Positions 53,285-62,824 of a stretch of 64,000 nt of DNA are shown here, piece by piece; the stretch's first letter is position 1; each line of letters opens with the position of its first letter. The DNA comes from a virus. The notes under the pieces are model-generated. The model was not told the origin of the DNA. It was given only the letters and a program-made list of their open reading frames with translations, and made no database searches. The position numbers and the translations under genes were made by a program. The DNA lies in IMG/VR virus record IMGVR_UViG_3300008259_000013, positions 1-64,000 of that record; one strand, 5' to 3'.

Positions 53285-53293
53285 ATTTACACT
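53285..53293 (-). promoter_or_regulatory. AGTGTAAW-class late promoter
   Basis: AGTGTAAAT on minus, 6 nt before ATG 53278. Confidence 0.65.
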
Positions 53294-53301
53294 GGTTTTA
53301 A

Positions 53302-53874
53302 TTATTTATGCTTCTTAAAAAAATCTATTTTAAATTGGTCAAAATTTTTCCATAGATTCTTAGGGGCAGAATAATTTAATTCTTTAATGCCACGCTTTCT
53401 ATCGTAAATGAATTTTTTTTGCCACTTAGATACGTTTTCAGGAGAAGACTCTGTGTAAATTACAGCTTGAGATTTTTGGCTGATACAAAATGTGTAGGAT
53501 GGTTTTATTTCTTTCTTCTCATACCCAGAGACTGTATCAATAAATATGTCTGGATATGGAAAGTCATCTACGCTAGAAAAAGAAAAATCTCTGCTCTTGC
53601 ATTCGCAAGAAACTTTATCTGCGCCGATAAGTAAGTCTTTATCTTTCTTTCCGTACTTTTTGCGAGAAGCTTTTACATCTTTTCTGGTAGAAAGCCATTC
53701 GTTGTACTGCTCTTCGGAGCAATCGTCTGGATTGAGTTCAAGTCCTATAGATTCAAAAGAAACTAATATTCCTTCGGCTTTAAGCTTTTCTGTTAATATT
53801 GATTGAAATTTAAGACCAGTTTGCAGTTCTTGGTAAAAAAGTTCGTGGTTATCTAACCAATTTTTTTGAGCCAT
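53302..53874 (-). CDS. PD-(D/E)XK nuclease-like protein
   Basis: 190 aa. LLIGADKVSCECKSRDFSFS (about residues 82-101) followed by PYPDIFIDTVSGYEK and TFCISQKSQAVIY gives an E-x-K core with strand order like Holliday-junction or restriction-type nucleases. The first catalytic Asp is not obvious. Probable DNA metabolism or attack on foreign DNA. Confidence 0.55.
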   Translation of the reverse strand: MAQKNWLDNHELFYQELQTGLKFQSILTEKLKAEGILVSFESIGLELNPDDCSEEQYNEWLSTRKDVKASRKKYGKKDKDLLIGADKVSCECKSRDFSFSSVDDFPYPDIFIDTVSGYEKKEIKPSYTFCISQKSQAVIYTESSPENVSKWQKKFIYDRKRGIKELNYSAPKNLWKNFDQFKIDFFKKHK

Positions 53875-53881
53875 TATATTA

Positions 53882-54235
53882 TTAGTCTCCCTTTTCTATT
53901 CTGTAGCTATCTTCGTCGAAATGCTGAGTGCTAAATTCAAATAATTCAGTGTCTTCTAGGGCTTGCATTTGATGCTTAAGACCAACTGGAATATGGAAAT
54001 AATCGCCCTTCTTGAGGATAATATTAGAAGAAAGATGCAGTTCTTCATGCCATCCGTAATAAAGAATTATTTTTCCGCTTTGAATATAAAACGTTTCATC
54101 TTTAATCTTATGGTAATGCCAACTGCACTTACGGTCTTTAACAAAATAAAGTAATTTACCGCAATACTTTTCGTTATTGACAATCCACTTTTCAAAACCC
54201 CAACCCTTGGGGACGATATGAAGTTTTTCTTGCAT
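53882..54235 (-). CDS. Cupin-domain protein, 117 aa
   Basis: WHYHKIKDETFYIQSGKI (about residue 39-56) and GDYFHIPVGLKHQM (about 85-98) are the two cupin motifs with metal-binding His residues. Similar to sugar isomerase-type cupins in polysaccharide clusters; substrate unknown. One-base overlap with the next gene upstream. Confidence 0.8.
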   Translation of the reverse strand: MQEKLHIVPKGWGFEKWIVNNEKYCGKLLYFVKDRKCSWHYHKIKDETFYIQSGKIILYYGWHEELHLSSNIILKKGDYFHIPVGLKHQMQALEDTELFEFSTQHFDEDSYRIEKGD

Positions 54236-54438
54236 TATTTGGCCTTTCTCAATACTTTATTATATTTAGTGACCTTAGATTTCAAAAGCTGATTGTCTTT
54301 ATTAAGTTTAACGTATTCATCATCTACCAGATGAATAAGATCTCCTATTTGAAAATCTTGGCCTTCTTTTACTAGTTTATAATTCTTTTCTTCTTTAGGG
54401 GAAACTTTTGTCATATTTATTGGTTTATTGTCTTGCAT
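54235..54438 (-). CDS. Hypothetical protein, 67 aa
   Basis: Small strand (DLIHLVDDEYVKLNKD) with charged helix tail. Not recognised. Confidence 0.6.
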   Translation of the reverse strand: MQDNKPINMTKVSPKEEKNYKLVKEGQDFQIGDLIHLVDDEYVKLNKDNQLLKSKVTKYNKVLRKAK

Positions 54439-54439
54439 G

Positions 54440-54646
54440 TTAAGATTTGCTTGAATTTTTGGCTTCTATATTTTTTATAGAACCGTAGTTATTGTAAACG
54501 TAATCAAATAGCCATTCTTCGGCTTGTTCGCTTACGTTTACTTTCTCAAGCAATTCGCTATACAATTCAGATTGCTGGTTTTCTAAATTTTTTATCCTGT
54601 TTTGCGTATATCTAATAAACGCCACTTGTTCAGATGTAAATTTCAT
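54440..54646 (-). CDS. Coiled-coil protein, 68 aa
   Basis: IKNLENQQSELYSELLEKV; helical. ATGA coupling. Not recognised. Confidence 0.6.
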   Translation of the reverse strand: MKFTSEQVAFIRYTQNRIKNLENQQSELYSELLEKVNVSEQAEEWLFDYVYNNYGSIKNIEAKNSSKS

Positions 54647-55299
54647 ATCCAGAGAGTGTCGTAGTATTTGGCGAAAAGAGCAAGACCGTTGTCTTTTCTT
54701 TCGTTAAATTTATTAACTTTTTCCATGTATTCTTTCCAGGCTTGTTTTTCTTCTATGGTTTTTTCAGAATTAAATTCACAATCTTCAGCTTTATGAATAA
54801 AGATGTCAGGAATTTCACAAAACTTATCTCCATTAATAATATACTCAAAAGCAAAGATCATTTCGTCCAAAGCGTCATTCATTTCTTTTACGCCTTTAGC
54901 TTCTGCTCTTTCAAACTCTTCGCCTTCAAGGAGATGAAAATTATCTGGCAAAAAACAAGCAGGAATTCCAGTCTTGCCTTTCTTTCTGAAATACTTAAGA
55001 CGAGGCAGTACAAAGAGGGCGATATTGTATCCTAAAGAATAAACATCATCATCAGAAACTCCGTAACGGATCTTCTGGTATTTGCATTTTGCCCACCAGC
55101 GAATATTGCTAGGCCAATCCCTAGCTTTCCAGCCAAGCCTAAAAGGAATAAGATCAAGCAAAAAATCTACATACTTGTTATAAACATAACTATCATCAGA
55201 GAGCATCCTGTCGAAAAACTTTTCGTTTTCTTCTGCTATCTTTCTTTGTCTGGCGATCTCTTCTGGAGATCTAAAATCAAATTCTAGTTGTTGGCTCAT
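54643..55299 (-). CDS. Conserved phage protein, 218 aa
   Basis: Trp-rich, basic segment KARDWPSNIRWWAKCKYQKI (about residues 59-78) with GVSDDDVYSLGYNIA, then EEMIFAFEY-like helix. I recall similar proteins in large phage genomes with no function. ATGA coupling to the phosphoesterase. Confidence 0.65.
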   Translation of the reverse strand: MSQQLEFDFRSPEEIARQRKIAEENEKFFDRMLSDDSYVYNKYVDFLLDLIPFRLGWKARDWPSNIRWWAKCKYQKIRYGVSDDDVYSLGYNIALFVLPRLKYFRKKGKTGIPACFLPDNFHLLEGEEFERAEAKGVKEMNDALDEMIFAFEYIINGDKFCEIPDIFIHKAEDCEFNSEKTIEEKQAWKEYMEKVNKFNERKDNGLALFAKYYDTLWI

Positions 55300-56039
55300 A
55301 AATTTTTGTAGTTTTTGATTTCCATTTTACCGTTAGTTATAGTCATCCATTCATTTAGATTGGTATCTATGCAGTAATTTTCAGTTTTGCAATGGGTTTG
55401 GATTTTCCCTTTGCGGCGATAAGTGTGACCAAAAATTTGAGGCATGATCTTCAACGGAGCGAACTCTCTGTCAAAGTCAAGCCAAACAATGCCTCCTTTA
55501 GGTTGGTCTCCGCATCTAGAATACCCAGCCCCGTAAAACCAATGAAACTGCTTAGTTCTTATTTTTATATTAGCATCATTTCCTTGGATTGTCAAATATT
55601 CATAAAGATCTTCAGAATTCAAGACTATGGGCGATAAAAAATCATAATGCAAGCCAGCATGAGTGCATAAAAACTCATCAAGGAACAAAAACCAACTAAA
55701 CTTATCAATTATGGCCAGTTTATCTTCTCCGAAGGTTTTGTCTATTACTTGAGATTTGCGATGCTCATAGCCACTACATGTTGTGTATTTATTAGCAAAG
55801 AAATAATGTAAATCGTGATTGCCAAAAAGAGAGATATTACCGCCAGCTAAATAATCTTTAAGAAAAAAAGCGGTCTTCTGAACATCTTCATCTTTGTCGA
55901 TGAAATGGCTGTCGAACCAATCTCCAAGACAAATATTAATGTCGGCGGCTTCATGTTTGATAATTTTTGCAAGCTTGTCGACCTCCTGATGAACATCAGA
56001 AAATATTAAAATTTTATTTCCATTGCTGCTTATTTTCAT
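55296..56039 (-). CDS. Calcineurin-like metallophosphoesterase
   Basis: 247 aa. ILIFSDVHQE (residue 9), ICLGDWFDSH (about 35), LFGNHDLHYF (about 75), LCTHAGLHYD (about 125) and QIFGHTYRR (about 208) give the five metal-binding blocks. Could act on phosphoproteins, nucleotides or RNA ends. Different subgroup from the LpxH-like protein at 29487. Confidence 0.8.
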   Translation of the reverse strand: MKISSNGNKILIFSDVHQEVDKLAKIIKHEAADINICLGDWFDSHFIDKDEDVQKTAFFLKDYLAGGNISLFGNHDLHYFFANKYTTCSGYEHRKSQVIDKTFGEDKLAIIDKFSWFLFLDEFLCTHAGLHYDFLSPIVLNSEDLYEYLTIQGNDANIKIRTKQFHWFYGAGYSRCGDQPKGGIVWLDFDREFAPLKIMPQIFGHTYRRKGKIQTHCKTENYCIDTNLNEWMTITNGKMEIKNYKNL

Positions 56040-56041
56040 TT

Positions 56042-56824
56042 TTAAATTTGATTAAGAAAATCCAGATTAGCTTCTGGGCGTAAAATATTATTTACCCTAT
56101 CTAAAAAAGGGCAGGGATATTTTTTGGGATCGAACTGCGCGTTAGAAAGAATTTCTTTGCTAACAAAAGATAGTTCAAATGAGTCAGGAATAAAAAATTT
56201 TTGTATGTATTCGTCGTTTAATTCTTTATCAAATATTCTTTCTGAATAATAAAAATTATCAGAATTATTGTTGCCGTGGACATGGCAAAGATAAAAATAT
56301 TGATTTAACAAGCTCATGCAATCAAAGAACATACTTCTTGTTGTTTTGTCCGAAAGTCCATGAAACTCAATTAATAATCCAGTTGTGATTTTAGATAAAT
56401 GTTGTATGTCTGATCGAGCTAAGTATTCGTATTCGTTGCCTTCTACGTCTATCTTTAATAAAACTTTATCGAAAAAAGTGTTTGCGTGTTGATCCCAGGT
56501 CGGATTAAAATATTTATTGTAATGATTTGCGAAATTATCAGTTTTTTCTGTTTTGTTTCCGGATAATCCTTCTGGAAAATAAATAATTTTATTCTCGTAT
56601 TGAGCGGGTGTTTTAAAATCACATGTGTGATCGAAGCTAAAAGCTTTTTTGTTTGTTGCTTCTACGTAGTCTATTTCAAGAGATATATCATTGCCGACTC
56701 CGTAACTAAATAAACAAGCGCTTTGGCAAAGAGCTTGTAGGGGAACAACATAACCTCCATCGCATGGATTACCAAGACGGACTTTCGGAAATCTAGGGTC
56801 ATATAATTTAAGCTGCTCAATCAT
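56042..56824 (-). CDS. FkbM-like SAM methyltransferase
   Basis: 260 aa. RLGNPCDGGYVVPL and LFSYGVGNDISLEIDYV at the N-terminus, and KVLLKIDVEGNEYEYLA (about residues 117-133) with LLIEFHGL. Predicted O-methyltransferase on a sugar or small molecule. Third FkbM-type domain in this window. Confidence 0.7.
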   Translation of the reverse strand: MIEQLKLYDPRFPKVRLGNPCDGGYVVPLQALCQSACLFSYGVGNDISLEIDYVEATNKKAFSFDHTCDFKTPAQYENKIIYFPEGLSGNKTEKTDNFANHYNKYFNPTWDQHANTFFDKVLLKIDVEGNEYEYLARSDIQHLSKITTGLLIEFHGLSDKTTRSMFFDCMSLLNQYFYLCHVHGNNNSDNFYYSERIFDKELNDEYIQKFFIPDSFELSFVSKEILSNAQFDPKKYPCPFLDRVNNILRPEANLDFLNQI

Positions 56825-57206
56825 ACATCTTTATTATTTTTCCTTCAGCGTTGCTATACCAAATGTTTTTAATATTAAGCTGCTTTAATAAGCTTTGGCA
56901 CCCAGGGCAAGGCTTACTCATGTTTAATTTACCGTTTCTATCTATTCTTATCACTAGCATATTGTATTTAGACAAATCTTCTTTGTCTACTTTTAAAATA
57001 CAATCTAATTCAGCGTGAATACCGACATACCCTTCGTGATAAGGGTGCCTTGCTGTTTCTGGGTGGGTTCTGCGTTTATTAATTCCTATTTTGTCTATTA
57101 CGTTTAATTTAATTAAAAAAGCTATGTGACTATTTTTGTTTTCTTTATTTGTCGGGCATAGCGATTCGGCTATCCTTATGGCTTTTTCTATTACCCGCTG
57201 TTTCAT
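56817..57206 (-). CDS. Deoxycytidylate/cytidine deaminase-like protein
   Basis: 129 aa. Zinc-site motifs GIHAELDCIL (about residue 68) and PCPGCQSLL (about 99). Likely deaminates dCMP or a free base, feeding dUMP to ThyX. Shorter than T4 dCMP deaminase. Own promoter; divergent from the glycan cassette. Confidence 0.75.
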   Translation of the reverse strand: MKQRVIEKAIRIAESLCPTNKENKNSHIAFLIKLNVIDKIGINKRRTHPETARHPYHEGYVGIHAELDCILKVDKEDLSKYNMLVIRIDRNGKLNMSKPCPGCQSLLKQLNIKNIWYSNAEGKIIKMYD

Positions 57207-57212
57207 TTATCT

Positions 57213-57240
57213 AGTGTGGTCGAAAATGTGCGGAAGTCAA
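57213..57240 (-). promoter_or_regulatory. Sigma70-like promoter of deaminase gene
   Basis: TTGACT (57235-57240) after an A-tract, 16-bp spacer, weak -10 CACACT. Confidence 0.45.
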
Positions 57241-57301
57241 GTTTTTTTTTAGAAAAATAGGGTTATTATTTTACTACTTTAAAGGTAATAATCAATAAAG
57301 T

Positions 57302-60300
57302 ATGAATATTTTATGCCACGCCACTTATGTAGGAGACACTGGCTACAACGCACACAGTAAAAATTTTTTTCGTAATTTCGCAGCTCATCATAATATAAAA
57401 ATTAGAAATTTTACAGTCGGAAAGGATTGGAGGGGTTTGCATAATACGCCTACTCATTGTCATGGCAGAGACGTAACTGAGTTTGATAAAAAACTGCTGT
57501 GCCTTCAAACGCTCTGGAATGGAGAAGGAAAACTGGAAGACTACGAATTATATGGATTTAAAAAAGGAAGCTTTGAATATGATTTAAACATAATTCTTGC
57601 AGAAGCGAATCATTATTATTTTTATCACGACTATAAAGGCCCAAAAATAGCATATACAGTTTGGGAAACCACTAAATATCATCAGCAATTTTTTGACAAA
57701 CTTAAAGAATTTGATCAGGTTTGGGTGCCAACCCAATGGCAAGCAGACATCACTGTAAAACAAGGTATTGAAAGAAGCAAGGTTAAAGTCGTGCCGGAAG
57801 GCGTAGACTCTAAAGTTTTTTATCCTGAAACATATAAAATAGCTGGTAATAAATTTAGATTTTTAATTTTCGGGAGATGGGACGCAAGAAAAAGCACTAT
57901 CGAATTAATAAGATGCTTTAAAGAGTTGTTCGGAAACAATCCTAAAGTTGAATTAATTATTTCTGTAGAAGACAAGTTTAATATTGACGGATTGGGATCT
58001 ACAAAAAATAGGCTAAATAAATATGACTTAATGTGCGATAATATTCGTATAATCAATTTCCCAGAAAAACAAGATTATGCAAAATTCTTAAAGGCTGGCC
58101 ATGTATTTTTATCATGTTCTAGATCAGAGGGTTGGAACTTGCCCCTTATTGAAGCTATGGCTTGCGGTACGCCTAGCATTTATTCAGATTGCAGCGGGCA
58201 GTTGCAATACGCTAAAGGTAAAGGCATACCAGTAAAAATAAAAGGAGAAATTGATGTTTCTAAATTTTATCCTCCATCAGAGCCGTGCTCAGGAAATTGG
58301 TATGACCCAGATTTCGACGATTTAAAAGAAAAGATGCTTGAGGTCTATAACAATTATGATTTTTATAAAAACAAAGCTGTAAAAGAATCAAAAGAAATAA
58401 GAGAAAATTTTTCTTGGGAAAAATCTGCCAAAATAGCAGCCGATTTAATAGAAGAGAGTTACGGGTCTATAATAGAAAATCTAAAAAAGACTCATCCTGA
58501 AACATATAAAGAAATTTTTACTAATAATACTTATGAAAATTTTGTATCTGTAGAAGAAAATGACTCTGTTCTAGATTTGGGGTGTTCTCAAGGATTTTTT
58601 TATCTTAAACATAGAAGCAAACAAATCAAATACATTGGAGTAGACGCTAGCGTAGAATGCATAAAAGAATTTTATAAAAATCTTGCCCCGTCAGACAGCC
58701 CGACCCTGATAAACGCGTATGTTTCAGAAGAAAAAACAGCTTCTTTCGTAAAGCCGTTTTTTCATAATACAGATGAAAAATTAACTTCTCATATTTCTTT
58801 TAAAAATTTGTCATCTTTGTTTAGTGACAAAATAAATTTTTTAAAATTTGACATAGAAGGAGCAGAAAAGTTTTTGTTTGGGCTGCCGGAAAATATAAAT
58901 TTAATAAAAGAAAAGGTCCGAAAGTTTTCTGGAGAATTTCATTTTAAAAGCTCTTTATTTGAAAAAGAGCACGCTCTTGAAATAATAAGAAGATTGCAAG
59001 CGGATAATGATTTTTATATTAAATTGTACAGCTCAGATGGGGTTGATATAGACAAGGTGTTTTGGTCAAAAACAGATTATTATACTGAGATAATCGTTTC
59101 GGGATTAGTAAGAAAAAATTCAAATTTTAAAAATTTACGTTTTATTCCAAATAACTCTCACGACCCAGAGGCTTATCATATAATCAACGAATCTCCTTCG
59201 ATTGGAGACATAATCGCTTGGGTGCCTATGGTTGATAAATTTCAAAAAGAGAAAAATAAAAAAGTAAACCTTTACACACCATACGCAGAGCTTTTCCAAT
59301 CTTCTTATCCTAACATTAATTTTGATTACTATAATAATCAACCAACTCAGGGAGATAATATTATACGTATAGGAACTTATGATGTAGGGGGTAAAAAATG
59401 GAGTGAGTATAACTTACAAGAGCTTGTAGCTAAAATTTTAGGAATAGAATATAAAGAAACAAGACCAAAGATATCTTTGCCATCAAATCTGAAAAATAAT
59501 TTTAAGAAAAAATATGTTTGCATAGCCACGCACTCAACAGCTCAATTTAAATATTGGAATAACCCAGAAGGATGGTCTAAAACTATAGATTATTTAAAGT
59601 CTCTTGGCTACGATGTTGTTTGCATAGATAAAAATCCTGTTTATGGAGTAGACGGATCAATGAATCAAATACCATCAAACTGCATAGATAAAACAGGAGA
59701 TCTGCCATTTCAAGAAAGAATAAATGATATTTTCCATTGCGATTTTTTTATTGGTCTTACTTCTGGTTTGTCTTGGTTGGCTTGGGGGATAGGCAAGCCA
59801 GTGGTATTTATTTCTGGTATCTCTTTACCAAGAACAGATTTTACTACTCCTTATAGAGTAACAAACACAAGCAAAGATGTTTGCCATGGATGCGCCTCTG
59901 AGCCAGACTTTGTTTTCGATAAGTTCAATTGGAACTTTTGTCCTAAAAATAAAAATTTCCAATGCACTAAAGAAATAACGTTTGAAATGGTTAAAGAAAA
60001 AATAGACTTGTTGATGGTAAGAGAAAATTTTGATCATGATTTTTCATTAGTAAATGCTGGAGTAACATTCAAAGACCACGCATCGATATCTTTAAATGAT
60101 TTTACTTATAAAAGATATTTAATGCAGCTTTTTGTGTATCATTCGGGCGAATGGGTTATTTATCATGAAGAATCCAACTTCGGGCCCACAAGCTGGTTTA
60201 AATGCCATGAATCGAAGAGAAGAAAATGGAGATTTAAATTGTATGGTTTTGAAGGAGATAATGTAAGATTGCTTTTACAAAAAACTTATGATGAAAAAAA

Positions 60301-60664
60301 CAAAAATATAGAATTTATTTTTGATTCTGAAGGCTATAAGTATGACAAAGCGTATTTCCAAAAAGCCTTGTCTTTCGAAGAACAAAATAAGTGCAAAGTT
60401 TTTATAAAAAGTAAATTTTATCAAAAGCTTAAGAAAGAATTTCCTGACTTTCCAAGAATATTTAGCAAAGACGAAAATCTTGAAGACATGTACGCTTCAT
60501 ATAAAATAAAAAGACATGAAATTGAAACTAAAAGAAAAAACGTTTGGTATACAAATAAACTTTGGGTTAATCAAGCTAGATCAGATATAACTTTTGACCA
60601 TCACGAAAACTGGGTCGAGTATCCACAAGAACAAGTTTTTGAAGACATTATAAACTATGAGTAA
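57302..60664 (+). CDS. Multidomain GT4 - FkbM - TibC-like heptosyltransferase
   Basis: 1120 aa, four parts. Residues 1-395: GT4 glycosyltransferase with SRSEGWNLPLIEAMACGTPS (about 272-291). 415-600: FkbM methyltransferase with DLGCSQGFFYL (about 424) and KFDIEGAEKFLFG (about 514). 640-905: GT9-type domain close to autotransporter O-heptosyltransferases (TibC/Aah): HSTAQFKYW (about 742), GLTSGLSWLAWGIGKPVVF (about 815) and a four-Cys cluster CHGC...CP...C (about 860-888) that binds iron in TibC. 930-1120: unrecognised. Likely decorates a protein or glycan of the virion or host surface. No late motif in front; an AT-rich leader. Confidence 0.75.
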   Translation: MNILCHATYVGDTGYNAHSKNFFRNFAAHHNIKIRNFTVGKDWRGLHNTPTHCHGRDVTEFDKKLLCLQTLWNGEGKLEDYELYGFKKGSFEYDLNIILAEANHYYFYHDYKGPKIAYTVWETTKYHQQFFDKLKEFDQVWVPTQWQADITVKQGIERSKVKVVPEGVDSKVFYPETYKIAGNKFRFLIFGRWDARKSTIELIRCFKELFGNNPKVELIISVEDKFNIDGLGSTKNRLNKYDLMCDNIRIINFPEKQDYAKFLKAGHVFLSCSRSEGWNLPLIEAMACGTPSIYSDCSGQLQYAKGKGIPVKIKGEIDVSKFYPPSEPCSGNWYDPDFDDLKEKMLEVYNNYDFYKNKAVKESKEIRENFSWEKSAKIAADLIEESYGSIIENLKKTHPETYKEIFTNNTYENFVSVEENDSVLDLGCSQGFFYLKHRSKQIKYIGVDASVECIKEFYKNLAPSDSPTLINAYVSEEKTASFVKPFFHNTDEKLTSHISFKNLSSLFSDKINFLKFDIEGAEKFLFGLPENINLIKEKVRKFSGEFHFKSSLFEKEHALEIIRRLQADNDFYIKLYSSDGVDIDKVFWSKTDYYTEIIVSGLVRKNSNFKNLRFIPNNSHDPEAYHIINESPSIGDIIAWVPMVDKFQKEKNKKVNLYTPYAELFQSSYPNINFDYYNNQPTQGDNIIRIGTYDVGGKKWSEYNLQELVAKILGIEYKETRPKISLPSNLKNNFKKKYVCIATHSTAQFKYWNNPEGWSKTIDYLKSLGYDVVCIDKNPVYGVDGSMNQIPSNCIDKTGDLPFQERINDIFHCDFFIGLTSGLSWLAWGIGKPVVFISGISLPRTDFTTPYRVTNTSKDVCHGCASEPDFVFDKFNWNFCPKNKNFQCTKEITFEMVKEKIDLLMVRENFDHDFSLVNAGVTFKDHASISLNDFTYKRYLMQLFVYHSGEWVIYHEESNFGPTSWFKCHESKRRKWRFKLYGFEGDNVRLLLQKTYDEKNKNIEFIFDSEGYKYDKAYFQKALSFEEQNKCKVFIKSKFYQKLKKEFPDFPRIFSKDENLEDMYASYKIKRHEIETKRKNVWYTNKLWVNQARSDITFDHHENWVEYPQEQVFEDIINYE

Positions 60665-62243
60665 AATAATTGGAATATCGCCAACTTTTGGCCACGACGC
60701 GGGCTGCGCTTTAATTATAGACGGGCAAGTAAAATACGCTCTAGAAGAAGAAAAGCTAAGTGGAATAAAAGCGTGCCATAGACAAAACATTTTCCCTGAA
60801 GCTTCGTTGATAGCTATAGAAAAAATGACTGGTGTTAATTTATTTAATTGCGATCATATAGCTACGTCTAGGCCCTATTCTTTTTCAGATTTTCCGGAAA
60901 GATTTAAAAAAGAAGAAATATCTGGGAAAATTCAATCTTTTTCGCATCATGCGTGTCATGCTTTAGGGGCTTATTATTCGTCAGGCATGGCTGGAAAGGT
61001 GGCTTGCGTATCTTTAGATGGAGCAGGGTTAAGAAGTAGGGGGAAAATTTATCTATGTGAAGACGGTCTAACTGATTTGGTTCATTCATCTTGGTATCCA
61101 ACTGCTTCGACATTGGCGAATTTATGGGGTTTCACAACCAATCGAATGGGCTGGCTGATATTAAAAGATGAAGGAAAAGTCGTCGGATTAGCCGGTCATG
61201 GTAAAATAAATAAAAAAATTTATGAATATTTAGGACATTGCTTGTATTATGAAGACTTAACTCATAAATGCCCGGGCTGGCTTTCAATGTTTGATTTTAT
61301 TTGCCATAAGCTGCACGAAGATGGGTGGTTCACAGAAGAGCAAAAAAGGGCAGATTATGCAGCGACTTTGCAAAAATTTACTGAAGATTTAGTTTACAAA
61401 TTGCTTAGCGATGTAAAAGATAAATTTCCAGACTACAAAAAACTTTGCTTGTCTGGTGGTTTATTTGCTAACGTAAAATTAAATCAATTTATAAATGAAT
61501 GTGGGCTGTATGATGAGATTTATATACACCAAGCTATGGGTGATGCTGGTTTATTTTTAGGAGCTGCATTATTAAAAGCTTATGAGCTAAAAGAAATAAC
61601 AGCGCCTATTTCTCCAAATAACGTTTTTTGGGGAGAGTCTTTTTGCAAAGAAGATTGGCTATCTATTTTAAGAAACAATCCACAAGTTAAAGTAATTGAT
61701 TTTGATTTAAATTTAGCCGCTAAATTAATTAATGATGGAAATGTTGTAGGCGTTTTCCAGGGTAGAACGGAATACGGCCCTAGAGCATTGGGCAACAGAA
61801 GTATTGTTGTAAAGCCAACTGATCCAGAAACGCATCAAAAATTAAATAAAAGACTAAAAAGAACAGAAATCATGCCTTTCGCGCCGTCTGTGTTGAGCGA
61901 ATACGCTGATGAAATATTTTATTGCGATAAATCAAAATATGCAGCCGAATTCATGACTTTATGCTATCAAACAAAAGAACATTGGATAAATAAAATACCA
62001 GCGGTGGTTCATCCAATCGATAAATCCGCAAGACCTCAAATAGTAAAGAGAGAAGCTAATCCTTTTTATTATGATTTAATTGATGCATACAGAAAATTGT
62101 CTGGATTTCCTATCGTATTGAATACCTCGTTCAACGCTCATGGAGAGCCTATTAATAACTACCCTCATCAGGTTTTAAAGCATTTACTTGATGGGTCCGT
62201 GGACTACATAATAACCGAAAATTTAATACTATCTATTCAATGA
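60657..62243 (+). CDS. NodU/CmcH-family carbamoyltransferase
   Basis: 528 aa. Start IIGISPTFGHDAGCALI (metal-binding His), ALEEEKLSGIKAC, FSHHACHALGAYY (about residue 100), CVSLDGAG, and the C-terminal Kae1-like part GRTEYGPRALGNRSI (about 370) and NTSFNAHGEPI (about 495). These enzymes transfer carbamoyl from carbamoyl phosphate via carbamoyl-AMP to a sugar hydroxyl. Overlaps the upstream gene by 8 nt. Confidence 0.85.
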   Translation: MSKIIGISPTFGHDAGCALIIDGQVKYALEEEKLSGIKACHRQNIFPEASLIAIEKMTGVNLFNCDHIATSRPYSFSDFPERFKKEEISGKIQSFSHHACHALGAYYSSGMAGKVACVSLDGAGLRSRGKIYLCEDGLTDLVHSSWYPTASTLANLWGFTTNRMGWLILKDEGKVVGLAGHGKINKKIYEYLGHCLYYEDLTHKCPGWLSMFDFICHKLHEDGWFTEEQKRADYAATLQKFTEDLVYKLLSDVKDKFPDYKKLCLSGGLFANVKLNQFINECGLYDEIYIHQAMGDAGLFLGAALLKAYELKEITAPISPNNVFWGESFCKEDWLSILRNNPQVKVIDFDLNLAAKLINDGNVVGVFQGRTEYGPRALGNRSIVVKPTDPETHQKLNKRLKRTEIMPFAPSVLSEYADEIFYCDKSKYAAEFMTLCYQTKEHWINKIPAVVHPIDKSARPQIVKREANPFYYDLIDAYRKLSGFPIVLNTSFNAHGEPINNYPHQVLKHLLDGSVDYIITENLILSIQ

Positions 62244-62824
62244 AAAAAGTATTTATTGTAGGTGGGACTTCTGGTTTCGGGCTTTCGTTGGCTAAAAAAT
62301 TCCATATTGATCACGAAGTTACCGTTTGCGGAAGAAGAAAAATTTCTTTTTTTAATAGCATAGTTCTTGAAATGCTCGATGTAAAAGAAGAGATTTTTAA
62401 GCAGTACAAGCCAAATATTATTATAAATAATGCTTTTGATAAAAAAGATTATTTAAAATCTTATCAAGGATCTTTGAATGTGTTACGAGCTGCATTTGAT
62501 TATTTTAAGAATAGAAATAAAGGAACAATTATAAATGTAAACTCTATCAGTGGGATAAATCCAGATCCTAAAGATCCAGATTATGCTGCGGCGAAATATG
62601 CTTTGAAAGGTTATTCAGATTCCATAGCGGCGGAATCATTCCAAAGAAATATAAGAATAATAAACTTATATCCGAGAGCTATGGCTACTGGAATGAATGT
62701 AGGCAGACAAGATTTTAATGAATTAATTGATCCAAATGAAGTGGCAGAACTTGTCGTCGCATTAACAAAAACTCAATCTTTTTATACTAGTTCGATACAA
62801 TTCGATAGAATAAAGAGGTCATGA
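62240..62824 (+). CDS. Short-chain dehydrogenase/reductase
   Basis: 194 aa, short for the family. VGGTSGFGLSL (TGxxxGxG-type NAD(P) motif, residue 7), NNAFDKK (NNAG-like), NVNSISG and the active-site pair YAAAKYAL (about 118-125). The substrate loop and C-terminus are shortened. Overlaps both neighbours by 4 nt. Probably oxidises or reduces a sugar or polyol in the cassette. Confidence 0.8.
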   Translation: MKKVFIVGGTSGFGLSLAKKFHIDHEVTVCGRRKISFFNSIVLEMLDVKEEIFKQYKPNIIINNAFDKKDYLKSYQGSLNVLRAAFDYFKNRNKGTIINVNSISGINPDPKDPDYAAAKYALKGYSDSIAAESFQRNIRIINLYPRAMATGMNVGRQDFNELIDPNEVAELVVALTKTQSFYTSSIQFDRIKRS

